From Sipunculus nudus (lineage: Eukaryota; Annelida; Sipuncula; Golfingiida; Sipunculidae): a stretch of 64,000 nucleotides of DNA. Location: positions 3,339,479 to 3,403,478 of the forward strand of contig CM049321.1 of NCBI GenBank assembly GCA_026874595.1, in the 5' to 3' direction. The notes beneath the pieces were generated by a model. That model was not told the origin of the DNA. It was given only the letters and a program-made list of their open reading frames with translations, and searched no databases. The number at the start of each line of letters is the position of its first letter. Positions within the stretch are counted from its first letter, which is position 1. Both the position numbers and the translations under genes were made by a program. Positions 44,313 to 56,720 of this stretch are shown here, piece by piece.

Positions 44313-46428
44313 TGTCAGAGATGAGATTGAAATCCAGGCGGATTTTAAATTCGCCTAGACGAGATTGCGATTGTGATTTCGCCTAGGCGAGATTGTGATT
44401 GTGATCTCGGCTAGGCGACATTGTGATTGGAATCTCGGCTAGACGGATTTTAAACTCGCCTAGACGAGATCACAATCACAATCTCGCCTAGGCGAGATTA
44501 AAATCCATCATGGAGCCGGCCAGGATTTTAATCTCGCCTAGGCGAGTTTAAAATATGTCTGGTGTCATCCAGGCGAGTTTAAAATCTATCTAATATCACT
44601 TAGGCAAGTTTAAAGTCTGCCTAGGTGAGACTAAAATAGTAATTTGATCTAATTTCTTATTAAATTATGCATTGTAATTGACATACGAAAGTTTTTTTTT
44701 CAGTCAGATTTTCAATATTTAAACACTGAATGTTTATGTATAGTTCACAAGTAATATATTTATTAATATTTACAGAATATTATATTATTAATGTAATAAT
44801 TAACATTAATTTTGGAAATGGAATATTTTATATTATATATTTTTTATTAACATGGTTATGTATAGTTCATTAGTAATATATTTTTATTTATATTTACAGA
44901 ATGTTATAATAAAATGTAATAATTAAAATCAATTTTTTTTTATTTTATTTTCTTATTAATAAACTAGGTACCGTAATAAGAAACTTACATTGGTATTGTA
45001 TATGGCATATTTAAATGATATATGATGTGGGCTACTGCTGATTATTTACATAATAACTTTGTTGTCAATATTAATTTGAAGGGAAACTGGTATTAGTAAT
45101 ATTAGTAATTTAGTATTTTATAAAGACAAAAGGAGACAGCTCATTTATTATTTATCTATATAATTCATTGCTGTTTACGTGCATCAATGATCTATCCATC
45201 TAAAAATCTAGAAATCATTTCTTTCTGATATGATATAATACTGTCCAAAAAAGACAAGTTTTTTTGTTACACAGTCTACATAAATATTGAAGCTTCAGAG
45301 AAATCCCTCACAAAACATTTAAAACAGATCAGAAGAATATTATATGCATTAGAAGAAAAGACTAAATAAGACAAAGAAATATTCACATGCATACATGTGT
45401 ATGAATTTTTACCTATTCTCATATGATGTTTAATTACCAAAAAAAAAAGGATGGTGTATCAAAGTCCATCATAAATATTGATACCCTGCATATTTTGTAC
45501 CTTAAGTGTATATTTTTTGACTGTTGAGTGTTGAATACCTGGGTGAAAAGAAACATTTGAACTAGATCAACCAACTAATTTGTTTTGTTTGCCTTGTAAG
45601 AATTATCAAATAGGATGATTGTTTATGTTAATGTGTAATATACTCTTTAAATAGTGAAGTAATATCTATCTAGATAAATCTATCTATATGTCTATCTACC
45701 TATCTATCTATCTATGATTGATTCAATATGCAAGTGGATGACTTCCCCCCCCCCCCCAGATTTGCTCTTCATAATATCTCATAAGTGTGCTTCAGTATAC
45801 CTCTTGTTACTCTCTAATTGCTTCATATTAAATACAATTACAAGTTATTTTTTTTGTAAAAATTATTAGTGATATTTACAACCCCAAGGTTGTTAAGAGA
45901 ACTGGGAAAAAATAAAGATTAATTAAAGTGTAGCAAATAATTGGTATGATATGGATGCTGTAGACCACATGAACTACATCAAAGGAGCAAGTATTAATCA
46001 AATATCTATTTCATAATTCTATTTCCAAAATTAATGTTAATTATTACATGAATAATTATTAAATAACTGTAAAAAATGTCATATGTCAATTTAAATGCTT
46101 AATATATAAGGAAATTAGATCAGATCACTATTTTAATCTCCCCTAGGCAGATTTTAAACTCGCCTAAGTATTATCAGGCAGATTTTAAACTCGCCTGGAT
46201 GAAAACAGACAGATTTTAAACTCGCCTGGGCGAGATTAAAATCCTGGCCTGCTCCATGATGGATTTTAAACTCGCCTAGGCGAGATCACAATCTCAATCT
46301 CGCCTAGGCGAGTTTAAAATCTATCTAGCCAAGATCACAATCGCAATCTCGCCTATAGGCGAGATCACAATTGCAATCTCGTCTATGCAAATTTAAAATC
46401 CGCGTGGATTTCAATATCGTCTCTGACA
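44313..46428. mobile_element. Foldback DNA transposon with long inverted repeats full of CTCGCCTAGGCGAG palindromes
   Basis: The element opens TGTCAGAGA and closes TCTCTGACA. Strong inverted similarity covers about 44313-44656 and 46111-46428 and continues more weakly to about 44825 and 46010. Inside the arms the units GATTTTAAACTCGCC and GGCGAGATTAAAATC alternate. The perfect 14-bp palindrome CTCGCCTAGGCGAG occurs at 44483, 44533, 46271 and 46299. No transposase frame is visible in the AT-rich centre. Its flanks are two halves of one LINE RT, which fixes the insertion point within AATAAATTTATT. The target duplication is short and AT-rich and is not resolved. Confidence 0.88.
45673..45715. 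repeat. (TCTA)n microsatellite
   Basis: Imperfect TATC/TCTA repeats inside the centre of the foldback element, followed by a C run at about 45746-45758. Confidence 0.85.
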
Positions 46429-46960
46429 AATTTATTAAATAGTACTGGCCCAAGGACGCTGCCTTGAGGTACACCTTAAAATAGGTTGCCAGTTACTTAT
46501 ATCAGAACCAATTTTGACACACTGATTACGGTTAGTTAACTGGCCATCAGTTTTAATGTTTTTTATGTCATACCGTATACATATGAAGTTTTGCTATCAG
46601 AAGCGGCATACGATCGAAGGGGCCTTGGATAAGTCCATATAAGGACAAGGCAAAAATACCTGACATGTGTCTAGTACCTCCCCCCCCCCCCCCCCCCCCC
46701 CGGCTCTTTAACTGCCTCCAGAGGTACCAATGGACAACTATAATTTTGTCTAAATGCAGAAACTGAGTTATTTCAGATAACGTCTAGGAAGTATTTAAGT
46801 TGGGAATTTATTAGTTTTTCAAAGAGTTTAGAGATGGTACATAAAATTCTAACAGGTCTATAATTTTTCATTATTAGTGGATCATCCTATTTAGAAACTG
46901 GGACGACATTGGCAAATTTATATAAAAGGAAAGAATAACTTCTGTGATACAAGTATTAAA
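46429..46960 (-). pseudogene. LINE reverse transcriptase relic, N-terminal half
   Basis: The minus strand gives NYRPVRILCTISKLFEKLI near 46880-46820, with SAFRQNYSCP shortly after. Following a poly-C tract come LLIAKLHMYG near 46590 and GVPQGSVLGPVLFNKF at about 46474-46427. These are the classic RT blocks of CR1/jockey-class LINEs upstream of the YADD box. The poly-C at 46679-46701 interrupts the coding part. The next residues of the same domain lie across the foldback element at 44312 and below. Confidence 0.88.
46679..46701. repeat. Poly-C tract
   Basis: More than 20 consecutive C inside the LINE relic. It could be an expansion in the genome or an assembly-prone homopolymer. Confidence 0.95.
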
Positions 46961-47906
46961 TTGTAAGTTAATAAAAGTGACACGGTCGGTGCTGGACTGT
47001 ACCAGGCTCAAACAGCCTCTTATATAATCAACTGGCCATGACAGACCACATTATAAAATTCAGGTACACAATATACATTTTAGATGCAAGATGTTTGTTA
47101 CCATTTCTTTATGTCTATTAAAGTTGTCAATAAAAAATAAGCTGATAAGTGTATATGTGTGTCTTAGCACTGAGTCAGACGATTGGAGTTTTGGTGCTAT
47201 ATAAATACTATTTATTTAGTAGTAATTCAGGAACATGGGAGTAAAAGGGGGGGGGGGGGAGGGCAACATATCGAATGTCTCCTGTCTCCAAATTTCAAAG
47301 TGTGAGAGATGTTGAAAATAGTCTTTAAATACATTACACAAATGCCAGGATGAAGGAAAGCTCCACTAATTATTTTAATAAGTAAAAATGGTATAAATTA
47401 CATCATTATTTTATTTAGAACACGGATCCTTCAGCCATTGGCAAAGAACCTCTGCCCTCCTGGACTAAATTATGGCAATATTGTAACACTGTTTTGGATG
47501 TCAATATCATGTGCACTCTGGCATTATTTTTTTTTCTTCTTCTTTTTTTCTTCCTTTCTTCCTGCTTTTGGATGCCTCAGAATATTTTCTCCTTTTTTCC
47601 AATGATTTTCTTTTCATTATCGACATCACATGAACTAATGAATATATAATGTTACAAAAAGTCATACATGCAGTGTTCGGTACGTATTATGATATCAGTG
47701 ACATGTAATAGAATAAACTCACAATTTACATTCAATATATATTTAGAAACAATTAACATTAAACCTTAATGTCTAAGAAGATAATAGAATATGCAACTCA
47801 ACTTCAACTCAACTTCAACCGGATGCTAACATATTTCCAGCGAATATGAACACAATAAAACAAAACTGGGTAATTAAACCTTGAACATTAAGCAGTTGGA
47901 AGGTAT
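46961..47906. other. No gene recognised; homopolymer-rich
   Basis: Includes GGTGCTATATAAATACTATT, which resembles retroposon tails, a G run near 47248-47260 and a T/C-rich tract at about 47525-47575. No domain text. Confidence 0.5.
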
Positions 47907-48953
47907 TCAAGTGATCTGGTTTAAAAGGATTTTGTTCCATTTACACAGATGATTTTGCATAACATTATTGTTCTCTGCCACCTTACGCTCAAACAGTTCC
48001 ATTTTTTGCACATGCTTCTGAAACAATTGTAAGGTTGGAGCGTTTATGTCATTTCGATAGTTGAATATTACAAACTTATAGATTAATAGCAACGTGTCAA
48101 TAAGGCTTTTATTCTCATAATGTTCTGCACAACCTGTATAAATTAACGACTTGCACATATATGGCATCACAACTCCAGTATCTACAGCCCATTCAGTTAT
48201 CTGTTTATAGAACGAAAGACTCACAGTGCATTCACAAAATATATGTGTAATAGTTTCTTCTTCATTTGAACAATACGAGCATTTATTTGTGTCTATTATT
48301 TTCCATTTATACAATTTTTCGTTTACCGATAAAATGTTATGAAGAATCCTGTACTGGAATTGCCTTAAATAGATATCAAGCGAGACAGAATAAATATGAT
48401 TTACTGCTTGTTTTCACGTGGTGTTTTGGTTCAAAATAGTTTCTACTTTTTCTTTATTTGGTGGATCACACACCTTTTTTGGCACAGTTTTCCATACAGC
48501 CATTTGAAATTCAAATTTCTGGCATCTAAAACCACTTCTTCTAAGGAAAGAAAACTTCCCATAACATCAATTTCATCCGCTTTGTCTGGTATGTTGTTAT
48601 TCTTTATCACACATTTCCATTCCGTCGGTATCGCATGCATAATAGAAAGATAGTGAATATAACATTTATTGTAATATTTTGAGCCAGGCGGTAAAATATC
48701 TGCTAATCGTCGTATAGTTCCATTTTTTTAAACAATTGGAATATATATTTTAATCCAAGGTCATTCAGAAACTTATTATAAACCGTCTTACCTCCAACCT
48801 GAATATATTTATTGTTCAATAGCTGCTGTAAACATATATCTACAACTCCTTTTTAGGCTTTTTGAAGTAAAATAAGCCCATGACTTCAAACAATGACAAT
48901 ATAAATTTGTCATTTTTCCTTCAATTAATCCCGGATCGAAATTTGCACCAATA
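47907..48953 (-). pseudogene. L1/Tx1-type LINE, C-terminal domain with zinc-binding motif
   Basis: The 48314-47907 frame encodes a domain beginning KWKIIDTNKCSYCSNEEETI and THIFCEC, the C-x2-C...H-x3-C pattern of the zf-RVT domain found after RT in many L1/Tx1-type LINEs. Upstream, 48640-48443 encodes a matching thumb-side stretch (WLYGKLCQKRC). The RT fingers and palm that should lie between this and the linker at 48954-49470 are missing. The join is at an (ATA)n microsatellite near 48955. Confidence 0.75.
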
Positions 48954-49470
48954 TTATCTGAAATAATAATAATAATTTCCCTTTGCAATTAATTTCTTTA
49001 TAATTGATTTATTTTTGTTTATTTTTTCTAAATTGAAGAAATATTTAGTACAACGTTCTCCTTCTTCAAACCATTGGACTCTTGATCTAATAATTTGTCC
49101 GTCTGTGACACGTGCATAATATTCTTCAAGTTTTTGTTTAGATATATCATATAAACTTTGGCTAGACTCGTCATTTCTATTTAGATTGTTTTCGGCTCCC
49201 GCTAATTTCTCTTCCAGATAAATGATATCCGATCTTTCTTTCCTCTTTTTTTCCTTTGAATATTTAATAGAAATTTCTCTAATTTTGAATTTTAAATATT
49301 CCCACCATTGCTGATCGTTTAAATATTTCTTTTGCTTTGTCCTCAGGTGCTTTACATTGTTTTTTATTAGTAATATATAATCTGGGTCATTCAGTAATGA
49401 AACATTTAGTTTCCAATAGGAAGGACCGTGGGTTTGGCTCGACACTGAACCTACCGAGCAGATGACGACC
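48954..49470 (-). pseudogene. L1/Tx1-type LINE, linker between endonuclease and RT
   Basis: Contains GPSYWKLNVSLLNDPDY directly after the endonuclease, a long charged helical part with WWEYLKFKIREISIKYSK, and RVQWFEEGERCTKYFFNLEK. That is the text expected just before RT block 1 in this LINE class. The frame runs out exactly where RT should begin. Confidence 0.82.
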
Positions 49471-50215
49471 GAATGGTCAGTTAAGATTACTGGTTTTATC
49501 GAAATATTGTTTATATGTGCATTTAGCTCAGCTCCAACAAAGAGATAATCCAGTCTACGTTGTCATATAGGCGTTTTTGACCTTCATGTATACTGTGACA
49601 TTCCTGGGTGCCTTATTCTCCAAAGATCGATTAATCCATATTCAGATAAAATAGGTTTTAATAGGTTTACTGATTTAGGTTTTGACTTAAAATTAGCTTC
49701 GTCTGCATCAATATGACTTAAACATAGGTTAAAATCTCCTCCCCATATTATATTAGTGTCCGGATCAAGAGTAAGTGTTTCTAGTATACTCGAGATTTTA
49801 TTAAAAAAAATAATTTGTTCGGTCTCAGTATTTGGAGCTTACGTGTTTAAAAAAAGATATTTTTTTACCATTTATCACTGCTTTTATTAAAATATATCGG
49901 CCATTTGTATCGGTAAATTTAGTTATCGCCTCCAAGTCAATATTTATCCCGACAAGAATCATGACCCCTCTCGCTAAATTGGTGCCGTGAGAAAAGAAAA
50001 TAGCTCCTGGCCATTCTTTCCTCCATTGCGTTTCCACATTTTCTGTACTGTGTGTTTCCTGCAAAAATATAATACTATTGGCAATTTTTTCATTTGATAA
50101 CCAATTTTATATTTGATTTCTTTTCTTACTTTTACCAAAGCCTCTTACATTTATTGTTATTACCGAAAAATTGAATTGAATATAGGAAGTCGATTGTTTC
50201 TCCTCATGCATGTAT
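49471..50215 (-). pseudogene. L1/Tx1-type LINE apurinic-like endonuclease
   Basis: Reading the minus strand, the domain opens VITINVRGFGKSKKRNQI, then IIFLQETHS (catalytic glutamate), FFSHGTNLARGVMIL, and an IIWGGDFNLCL box near 49745. RRLDYLFVG near 49560 and a closing TDHSVV in place of the usual SDH follow. All blocks are in order with frame breaks at about 49825 and 49600. In an active LINE this enzyme nicks target DNA to prime reverse transcription. Confidence 0.87.
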
Positions 50216-50805
50216 ATTTCATCCGATAGACTTTGTTCCTGATCTTTACTTTAAACCCAGTTATTACAACATACACGTCGCCACTATTATCAAAAGACTC
50301 TATTTAAACTATAACTATGCTTAAACTGAGCTTATCTCGACACATATACCCCGAACCTGACATGCTAACTGAATCATACGTCTTGACAACATAACAATAA
50401 AAGAAAATTAAAATAAAATTCATATATGAACCGAAAAAAAATAAGCTTTTTGGCGCTGTTCGAGAAATGCAAGTTTTTAGCAGTAAATTAAATATATGCT
50501 AAATGCTTGCGGATATTCGATTTCTAGCCAAAAAAAATTATATTCGTTTGAGTTATAAACGAAAATGATACAAAGAATTTTATACTCGTAGTATTTTTTG
50601 AAAATCGCAGAAAAAAAGAAACAGAACAGACTAGACCGGCTCCGCATAATGTATCAGTCTCCCAGTGATACTAGCGAAGTGCTTTTGTCATATGTCTTAA
50701 CCTCTAAAGCACTCTGGCATTAGCCTATTGCTGAATTTAATCAAGATATTGTATAATTCTAAACCATAGCAATCCTGAACAGATACGATATATCTTATGT
50801 TGTTA

Positions 50806-50847
<42 letters not shown>

Positions 50848-51358
50848 ACTGTATGTTACCTAAAAATATGCAAAAAGGGTCTTTCAAAATAAAGTCAAAA
50901 TTCATTTTATTTGTTTTATGGTCATCTAAACAACATTACCTGGAATCACTTCTGATCAATATAGCAGGTGTATCTTATGGATCTGCTCACCTGATTAGGT
51001 TTTGGTCATGTTTGATCCATTTTTTGTAAAACTGTGCAAACAATATTTTTTTAAGATCGAGATATATCAATTTTTACTTTTACCATTACATATGAAAACT
51101 ATTCTTTATCTATGAAAGCTTATCTCCTAGTATTCTGTTCTATATCACTCATTCTGCCTTTCCTCCAACTCTAAGTGTGTGATTTAAGTGTGTACACAGG
51201 AATATGAAAAAAAAACTAGTGTGCTAGTTCACATTTTCACTTACACATGCCTGAACCCCTGCACATTTTTTTATTAAAATAGTTTCCATACATGATAATT
51301 TTTCTTCAAATATGAAACATGTTTTAGAGTTCATGCATGATGACACTATCCCTCCTTC
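50216..51358. other. No gene recognised; TA microsatellite
   Basis: AT-rich. A (TA)n tract lies at about 50806-50843. No domain text or inverted repeats. Confidence 0.55.
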
Positions 51359-52170
51359 ACCTGGGCTCACACTTTATACTTAAGTCCGCCAACACCAGTC
51401 TTCATGCAGAAATCTGCTTGTGTGAATAGGTAAACGACATGTAACTGATGCTTTCTCTGATGTCGGGGAGAAATAGAGCTTCGGCCTATTCTTAAGGACA
51501 CTTCTGCTAATACATTAGGCCTAGAATAGATTTTAATGATTTACAAGGCATAGATCCACTGTGTGTACAACCAAAAAGTTATATCAGGACAACAATTTGT
51601 TTTTTCAAAGTCTTTAACATTATTATATATATCATTTATATCTGATACTGTTTCCGATTTATTCAGGATCAGATTTAAGAAATTGATAAAACCTTACATA
51701 AGTTTATTTTAGTGATATCTGTGGTGAATAAAAATTTAGAGAGGAACAGTTAAAAACAATCATAAAAAAATGTTATACTAATTTATACTACTGTTTAATA
51801 ATTCCATTTATTGAGAATATCCTGGTTAACATTATTGGATACAGGTCTGTGAAAAAAGGTAATTCTCATTAACTCATTATTTCATTACATTGTGAATATT
51901 ATTTTTAATAAGTGATTTATAAATATAAATTTCCTATATAAAATTATCTTTATACCATTTCACCTTTTCAGAACATACCACTGCCTAGATAAATTTACAT
52001 ATTTTATTTATTCTTTTAACTTCTTTTAATTTAAGCTAATACCAAAATGGGATATAAACATGCATGTCCACTGACACAAATCTGGAGTCTGAACACACTG
52101 TCAGCAAAATCTTTAAATGACCACTGGCCAGGGTCTGCAAGCATATGTCAGTAGTGTGAACCCGGCTTTA
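51359..52170 (-). mobile_element. MITE-like element, copy 2 (inverted relative to copy 1)
   Basis: Begins CCTGGGCTCACAC and ends AGTAGTGTGAACCCGGCTTT. It reads on the minus strand as copy 1 does on the plus strand. TTCATGCAGAAATCTGC, CTGATGTCGGGGAG and AATAGAGCTT are counterparts of copy 1 sequences in reverse. About 170 bases shorter than copy 1. Confidence 0.8.
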
Positions 52171-53994
52171 GCCTGACAAAGTTCATGTTGGGGACAGCGG
52201 TGACTCCTGGCATTCTCAGTGGGTAAACAGATACTGTGCAGACTCTGGTACTGACAAGAGCAAGCATGATAGGGAGCATGCTGACCAGGCTTGACAAATG
52301 GTGCCTGTCTGATCAAGGGATAAACCCAGTTTGCCGATACCCGCGGTTAAGCTCTATATGGGGGGGGGGGGGGGGTAGGAAGACTTAGAGTAAAGGAAGG
52401 TGTAACGATATGAGGTTAAACGGATTTCAGACGTCAAAGGACATGATAGTTAACCTATGTCAGAATATCTAAAACAACTTTTCCTCTAGCTGAATGCAGT
52501 CTTTGGTACATATCTCATTCAATCATTACCTAGGGTGTAATATCAATCTGATCTTTCAGTCTTGAAACACAAATTTTAGTAATGGTGTTGTGAGTGGAAA
52601 CCTTAATAGACACGTGTCAGTATTGCAAAATAGTCTAAAATTTATTTTTTAAATTCTGGTTGATGATCATGTAAGAGATGGTGCAATTACAAAATCAAAA
52701 TAAATCCACCCATATAGGGGAATATTTTAGATGATTTTAAAATAAATGTGTATAGGGAAAGACACCTACTTGTGTCAGTAAAAATCCTTATGCGGATACG
52801 CATCTGTAATTTGATTTTATTATGTCTGTTTGTCTTTTTTTTCAAGTTACAGCAAAATATACCCAAAGTCTTAATTTACAATTGGGTTTTGTGATGTTTT
52901 GGCTATGGTTTCAAGGTGATGTTTTAGACAATATGGAAAATTTTAGTGTAAATGATTTATGTGAAACATAAAAACTTAGAAGGGCAATTATTCAAATTCA
53001 AAATCATCGCATGTGCAGTTACTGCTTTTACCTTGGAAGGGAATAAATAATCGCTTTTGCAGTAATAAGGTAAAGTGCAGTTATTTTATATATATTTAAA
53101 ATTATATGAATGGAATGTCTCCTCCAGTTAGCAGTGAAATACTCCCATTATACCGTAAATATAAAATATATAGTTATGTAGCTGCTGAACATGGCTGTAA
53201 TGGGAGACTAAAATACACTTTAGAGGACAATTACTCAAAATCGTCTTCCTCACTGCTTTTTGCCTTAGTAGGGCAGAATACCTCTATGCACTGACATCAG
53301 TGACAGACCAGTGAGTCTCTCATTCCCATATAAAACGGATGGTAAAACGTAATGTAAACAGAACTCACTTTTCACTATTATTGAGATAAGTCCTAAGTCT
53401 GGGGAAACCAGTGACAGGAATTTCATGATTGTGTTTTCAAAAATTTAATAATTCCAGTGAACATCCCTCCCTCACTACCACCCCCCCCCCCCCCACCCCC
53501 ACCTCCACCCTCCCCTGGCTACTCCCCAGTCCGTTCGGCGCAAGCGGATATTATGGACGGTTTTTATTTGTAAAACGACACTGTTAATCTCGATGATAAT
53601 ACAGATAATTCCAATTTATTTTCAAGAACTCGAAGCTGACAGAGGACGCTAACTGAAAATAGGCCACACTATTCTTTATTCCACCAACCTGTGGAATGTC
53701 AATACCAGATGCTGATATTTCTTGAAGTTATGGTACTTAAGAGGGTAAAATATGACGCCTAATATGAATATGTAAACAATGGACTCTGTCACGAAGTAGA
53801 GCGTGTAGTGCGGGCATTTTTTCCCATTTTTGTTTATTCATGGATTATTTTATTCTTGGGTTTAGCTGAATCTTTGTAATTGTGGAAAGGAGTGTATTTG
53901 TTGAGAAGAGGGCAAGGGTTATTGTGTAATGAGACAATAGGGGTATTCAATAGGGGTCATTCAGTCTTCGGTGTCCAGAATACAGCAAGCCGCA
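52171..53994. other. No gene recognised; homopolymers
   Basis: Contains a G run at about 52361-52375 and a C/CA-rich tract at about 53481-53513. Frames are short and unrecognised. Confidence 0.55.
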
Positions 53995-54247
53995 AGTTGG
54001 GGACCAATACCGTCAGTTAGGGGGAAAATGATGCCAGTTAGGGTTCAATGCCGCCTATTGAGTTCAAGTGCCGTCAGTCTTGGTCCATTGCCGCCAGTCG
54101 GGGTCCAGACCTGCCAGTTTTGGTCCAGTGCCTCCAGTCGGGATCCATTACCCCCAGTCGGGTTCCAGTGCCGCCGGTAGGGGTCCAGTTCCGCTAACAG
54201 AGTACCAGTGCCACTAGTCGTGGTCCAGTGCCGCCAGTCAGGGACCA
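53995..54247 (+). repeat. 20-bp minisatellite, about 12-13 units
   Basis: Units vary around CCAGTCGGGGTCCAGTGCCG. The period is a steady 20 bases from about 54085 onward; earlier units are more diverged. Frames on both strands through it are by-products. Confidence 0.9.
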
Positions 54248-54429
54248 TAATTTTATGTCAATGAAAATATTTAAAAACAAGGCCTACAGGCCTAATGCGA
54301 ACCTGTGCAATGAGATTACACCAGGTATAATGCTTCAATGCTGGACCGTTACTTTTCAAGAACATGTGTAACATGTACATGAACAATGCAAGTACTAAAC
54401 ACTTAGAACAAGAAACAAATTAACAAACA

Positions 54430-55640
54430 TCACTGCTGCAATTCTGGCATGGGTGCAAACAACATAAAAACTAGAATATGGGTAGTCAACAAGCGACTAC
54501 ATGTATCCACCAAAATCAGAGTAGGAAAGGTGAAGTGAGGCATGGATTGAATGGCAAGGGGAAATAGAGTGAGGTGTGTTGCATAATAGCCTGGATGTCT
54601 GCAGCTGAAATGTGTATGTAGGTTGTGCAACCTACCGCAAAATCCAGAAAGCTGTCCAAGATGTATAAACATGCAAAATTTTAGGCAGATCTGTCAAACC
54701 ACTGCCGAGATATGAGTGATTTTATGCCACGGCAAAGAAAAGGACGGATGCTGTGCAAAAATGATTGCAGATGGCACCACCAGTTATGCGTATGATGAAG
54801 ACCTATGTGAGACCTATACACATGCAACATTTTTGTCCAATCGGTCAAACGTTCCTGAGATATGAGCTTGGATGTCTGCAGCGTAAATTTGAATGTAGGT
54901 GGCGCCACCTGTCATAAAACAAGAAAGCTGTCCAGGATGTATAAACCTGCAAAATTTCAGGTGGATAAGTCAAACCACTGCCAAGTTATGGGTGATTTTA
55001 TCCCGAGGCAGATGAACAGGTGGACGCTGTGCAAAAAAGGTTGCAGGTGGCGCCACCAGTTTTGCGTATTATAAAGAGCTGTGGGAGATCTATGAACATG
55101 CAAAATTTTGGCCCGACTGGTCAAATGGTTCCCGAGATATGAACTTGGATGTATGCAGCTTAAACGTGAATGTAGGTGGCGCCACCTGTCATACAATCAA
55201 GAAAGCGGTCCAAGATGTATACACATGCAAAATTTCAGGTGGATAAGTCCAACCAATGCAGAGATATGAGTGTTTTATCCCAAGGCAGATGAACAGACGG
55301 ACGCTGTGCAAAAATGGTGGCAGTTGGTGCCACCATTTCTGTGTATGATTAAGAGATATATGAGATCTATACACATGCAAAATTTTGGCCCAACTGGTCA
55401 AATGGCTCCCGAGATATGAGCTTGAATGTCTGCAGCTTAAACGTGAATGTAGGTGGCGCCACCTGTCATATAATCAAGAAAGCTGTCCAAGATGTATACA
55501 CATGCAAAATTTCAGGTGTATAACTCCAACCAATGCAGAGATATGAGTGTTTTTATCCCAAGGCAGATGAACAGATAGACGCTGTGCAAAAATGGTTGCA
55601 GGTGGCACCACCATTTTTAGTGTAGTTATAAAGCTTTCCA
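54430..55640 (+). repeat. Tandem units of about 275 bp carrying GGTGGCGCCACC
   Basis: Each unit reads GAGATATGAGTG, a TTTTATCCC-AGGCAGATGAACAG stretch, GGACGCTGTGCAAAAA, a GGTGGCGCCACC or variant box, ATGCAAAATTTTGGCC, CCCGAGATATGA, GCAGC and a second GGTGGCGCCACCTGTCAT box. Units start near 54720, 54990, 55267 and 55548. The two boxes per unit are followed by different words (CAGT versus TGTCAT), so the unit has an internal half-repeat. Confidence 0.85.
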
Positions 55641-56289
55641 AAGGCTACATTTGTGCAAAAAATTGTTAGCCTTATCGGTCAAACGGTTCCCGAGATATGT
55701 GGGTTTATGTGTGGAAACAGACGCACAAATGGACGATGCGCAGAGAGGAAAGGTCAGAGGTCAACCAAAAATGAGGACGCAGCAGTTCACATGTGACCGA
55801 TCATAATTTCGAATTTTAAAAAATTCTGCTCAGTGGTTATGGAGGAGTTCTCCGGAAACCTATGTGGCGATGGCAGCGTCGGTGTCTGACTGAAAACATA
55901 GTATCCGCAAAACTCTGTTTTGGCAGATACAATGATTGTAGCTGGCACCACCAGTCTTATATACAAAGAAGAGATATATACATATGCACAATGTCAGACT
56001 GATATGTCAAACCCCTCCTGTGAAATAAGCAGGGACATACACTGTGCAAAAATTATTGTAGGTGGAGCCACCAGTCTTGTACACTATAAAGCTACCCGAT
56101 ATGTATAAACATACCCAATTTTAGGCTGATGTATCAAATTCCTCTGTAGAAATAGGCAGGCACATACACTGCAAAAGTCAATGTAGGTGGCACCACCTGT
56201 CTTGTAAATGAGAATACCATCAAAGACGCATAGACAGGTATCAGTCCAATACATCAAACTTCCCCAGAGTTTGATGCACTGGGCTGACA
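55641..56289 (+). repeat. Diverged continuation of the GGTGGCGCCACC family
   Basis: GGTTCCCGAGATATG, AGACGCACAAATGGACGATG and AGGTCAGAGGTCA close the 275-bp type. Shorter units with GTAGGTGGAGCCACCAGTCT and GTAGGTGGCACCACCTGTCT then follow near 55935, 56060 and 56185, about 125 bases apart. Confidence 0.65.
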
Positions 56290-56720
56290 AGGCTTAGGTG
56301 AGTAAGGCAGTTGCCCCGAGTGACCTGTGACAAATTGCTGCCTCAAGCTACTGCACTGAGTGAACTCTTGACCTGCACCTGGCTAGACTGAGTGAACTTT
56401 TGACCTGTACCTGGCTGCACTGAGTGAACTCTTGACCTGTTGCATAATCTGACACACTTGGCAGTCTGCAAAAGCTATAAATAGATTCAGGCTGAACTTT
56501 AGTGCCAAATATGATGCAGTGAGCAGTCTGCCAAAGCTATAAATAGAATGCAGCTACTGCACTGAGTGAACTCTTGACCTATACCTGGCTGCACTTCTTC
56601 CAATCCTGGCACTGTGCCAAAACTATTTATAGAGCTGACATCATCTTGGCTATTGGGCAACATCAAGGCACTGGCAATCTGCCAATGGTAAACCAAGTGG
56701 TGCCATCTGTACACAAAAGT
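56290..56720 (+). repeat. Degenerate repeats with TGCACTGAGTGAAC and CTATAAATAG boxes
   Basis: GCACTGAGTGAACTCTTGAC recurs at about 47-base spacing near 56352-56440 and again near 56559. GTCTGC-AAAGCTATAAATAG occurs at 56464 and 56526, and its inverted form CTATTTATAG at 56623. Confidence 0.65.
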
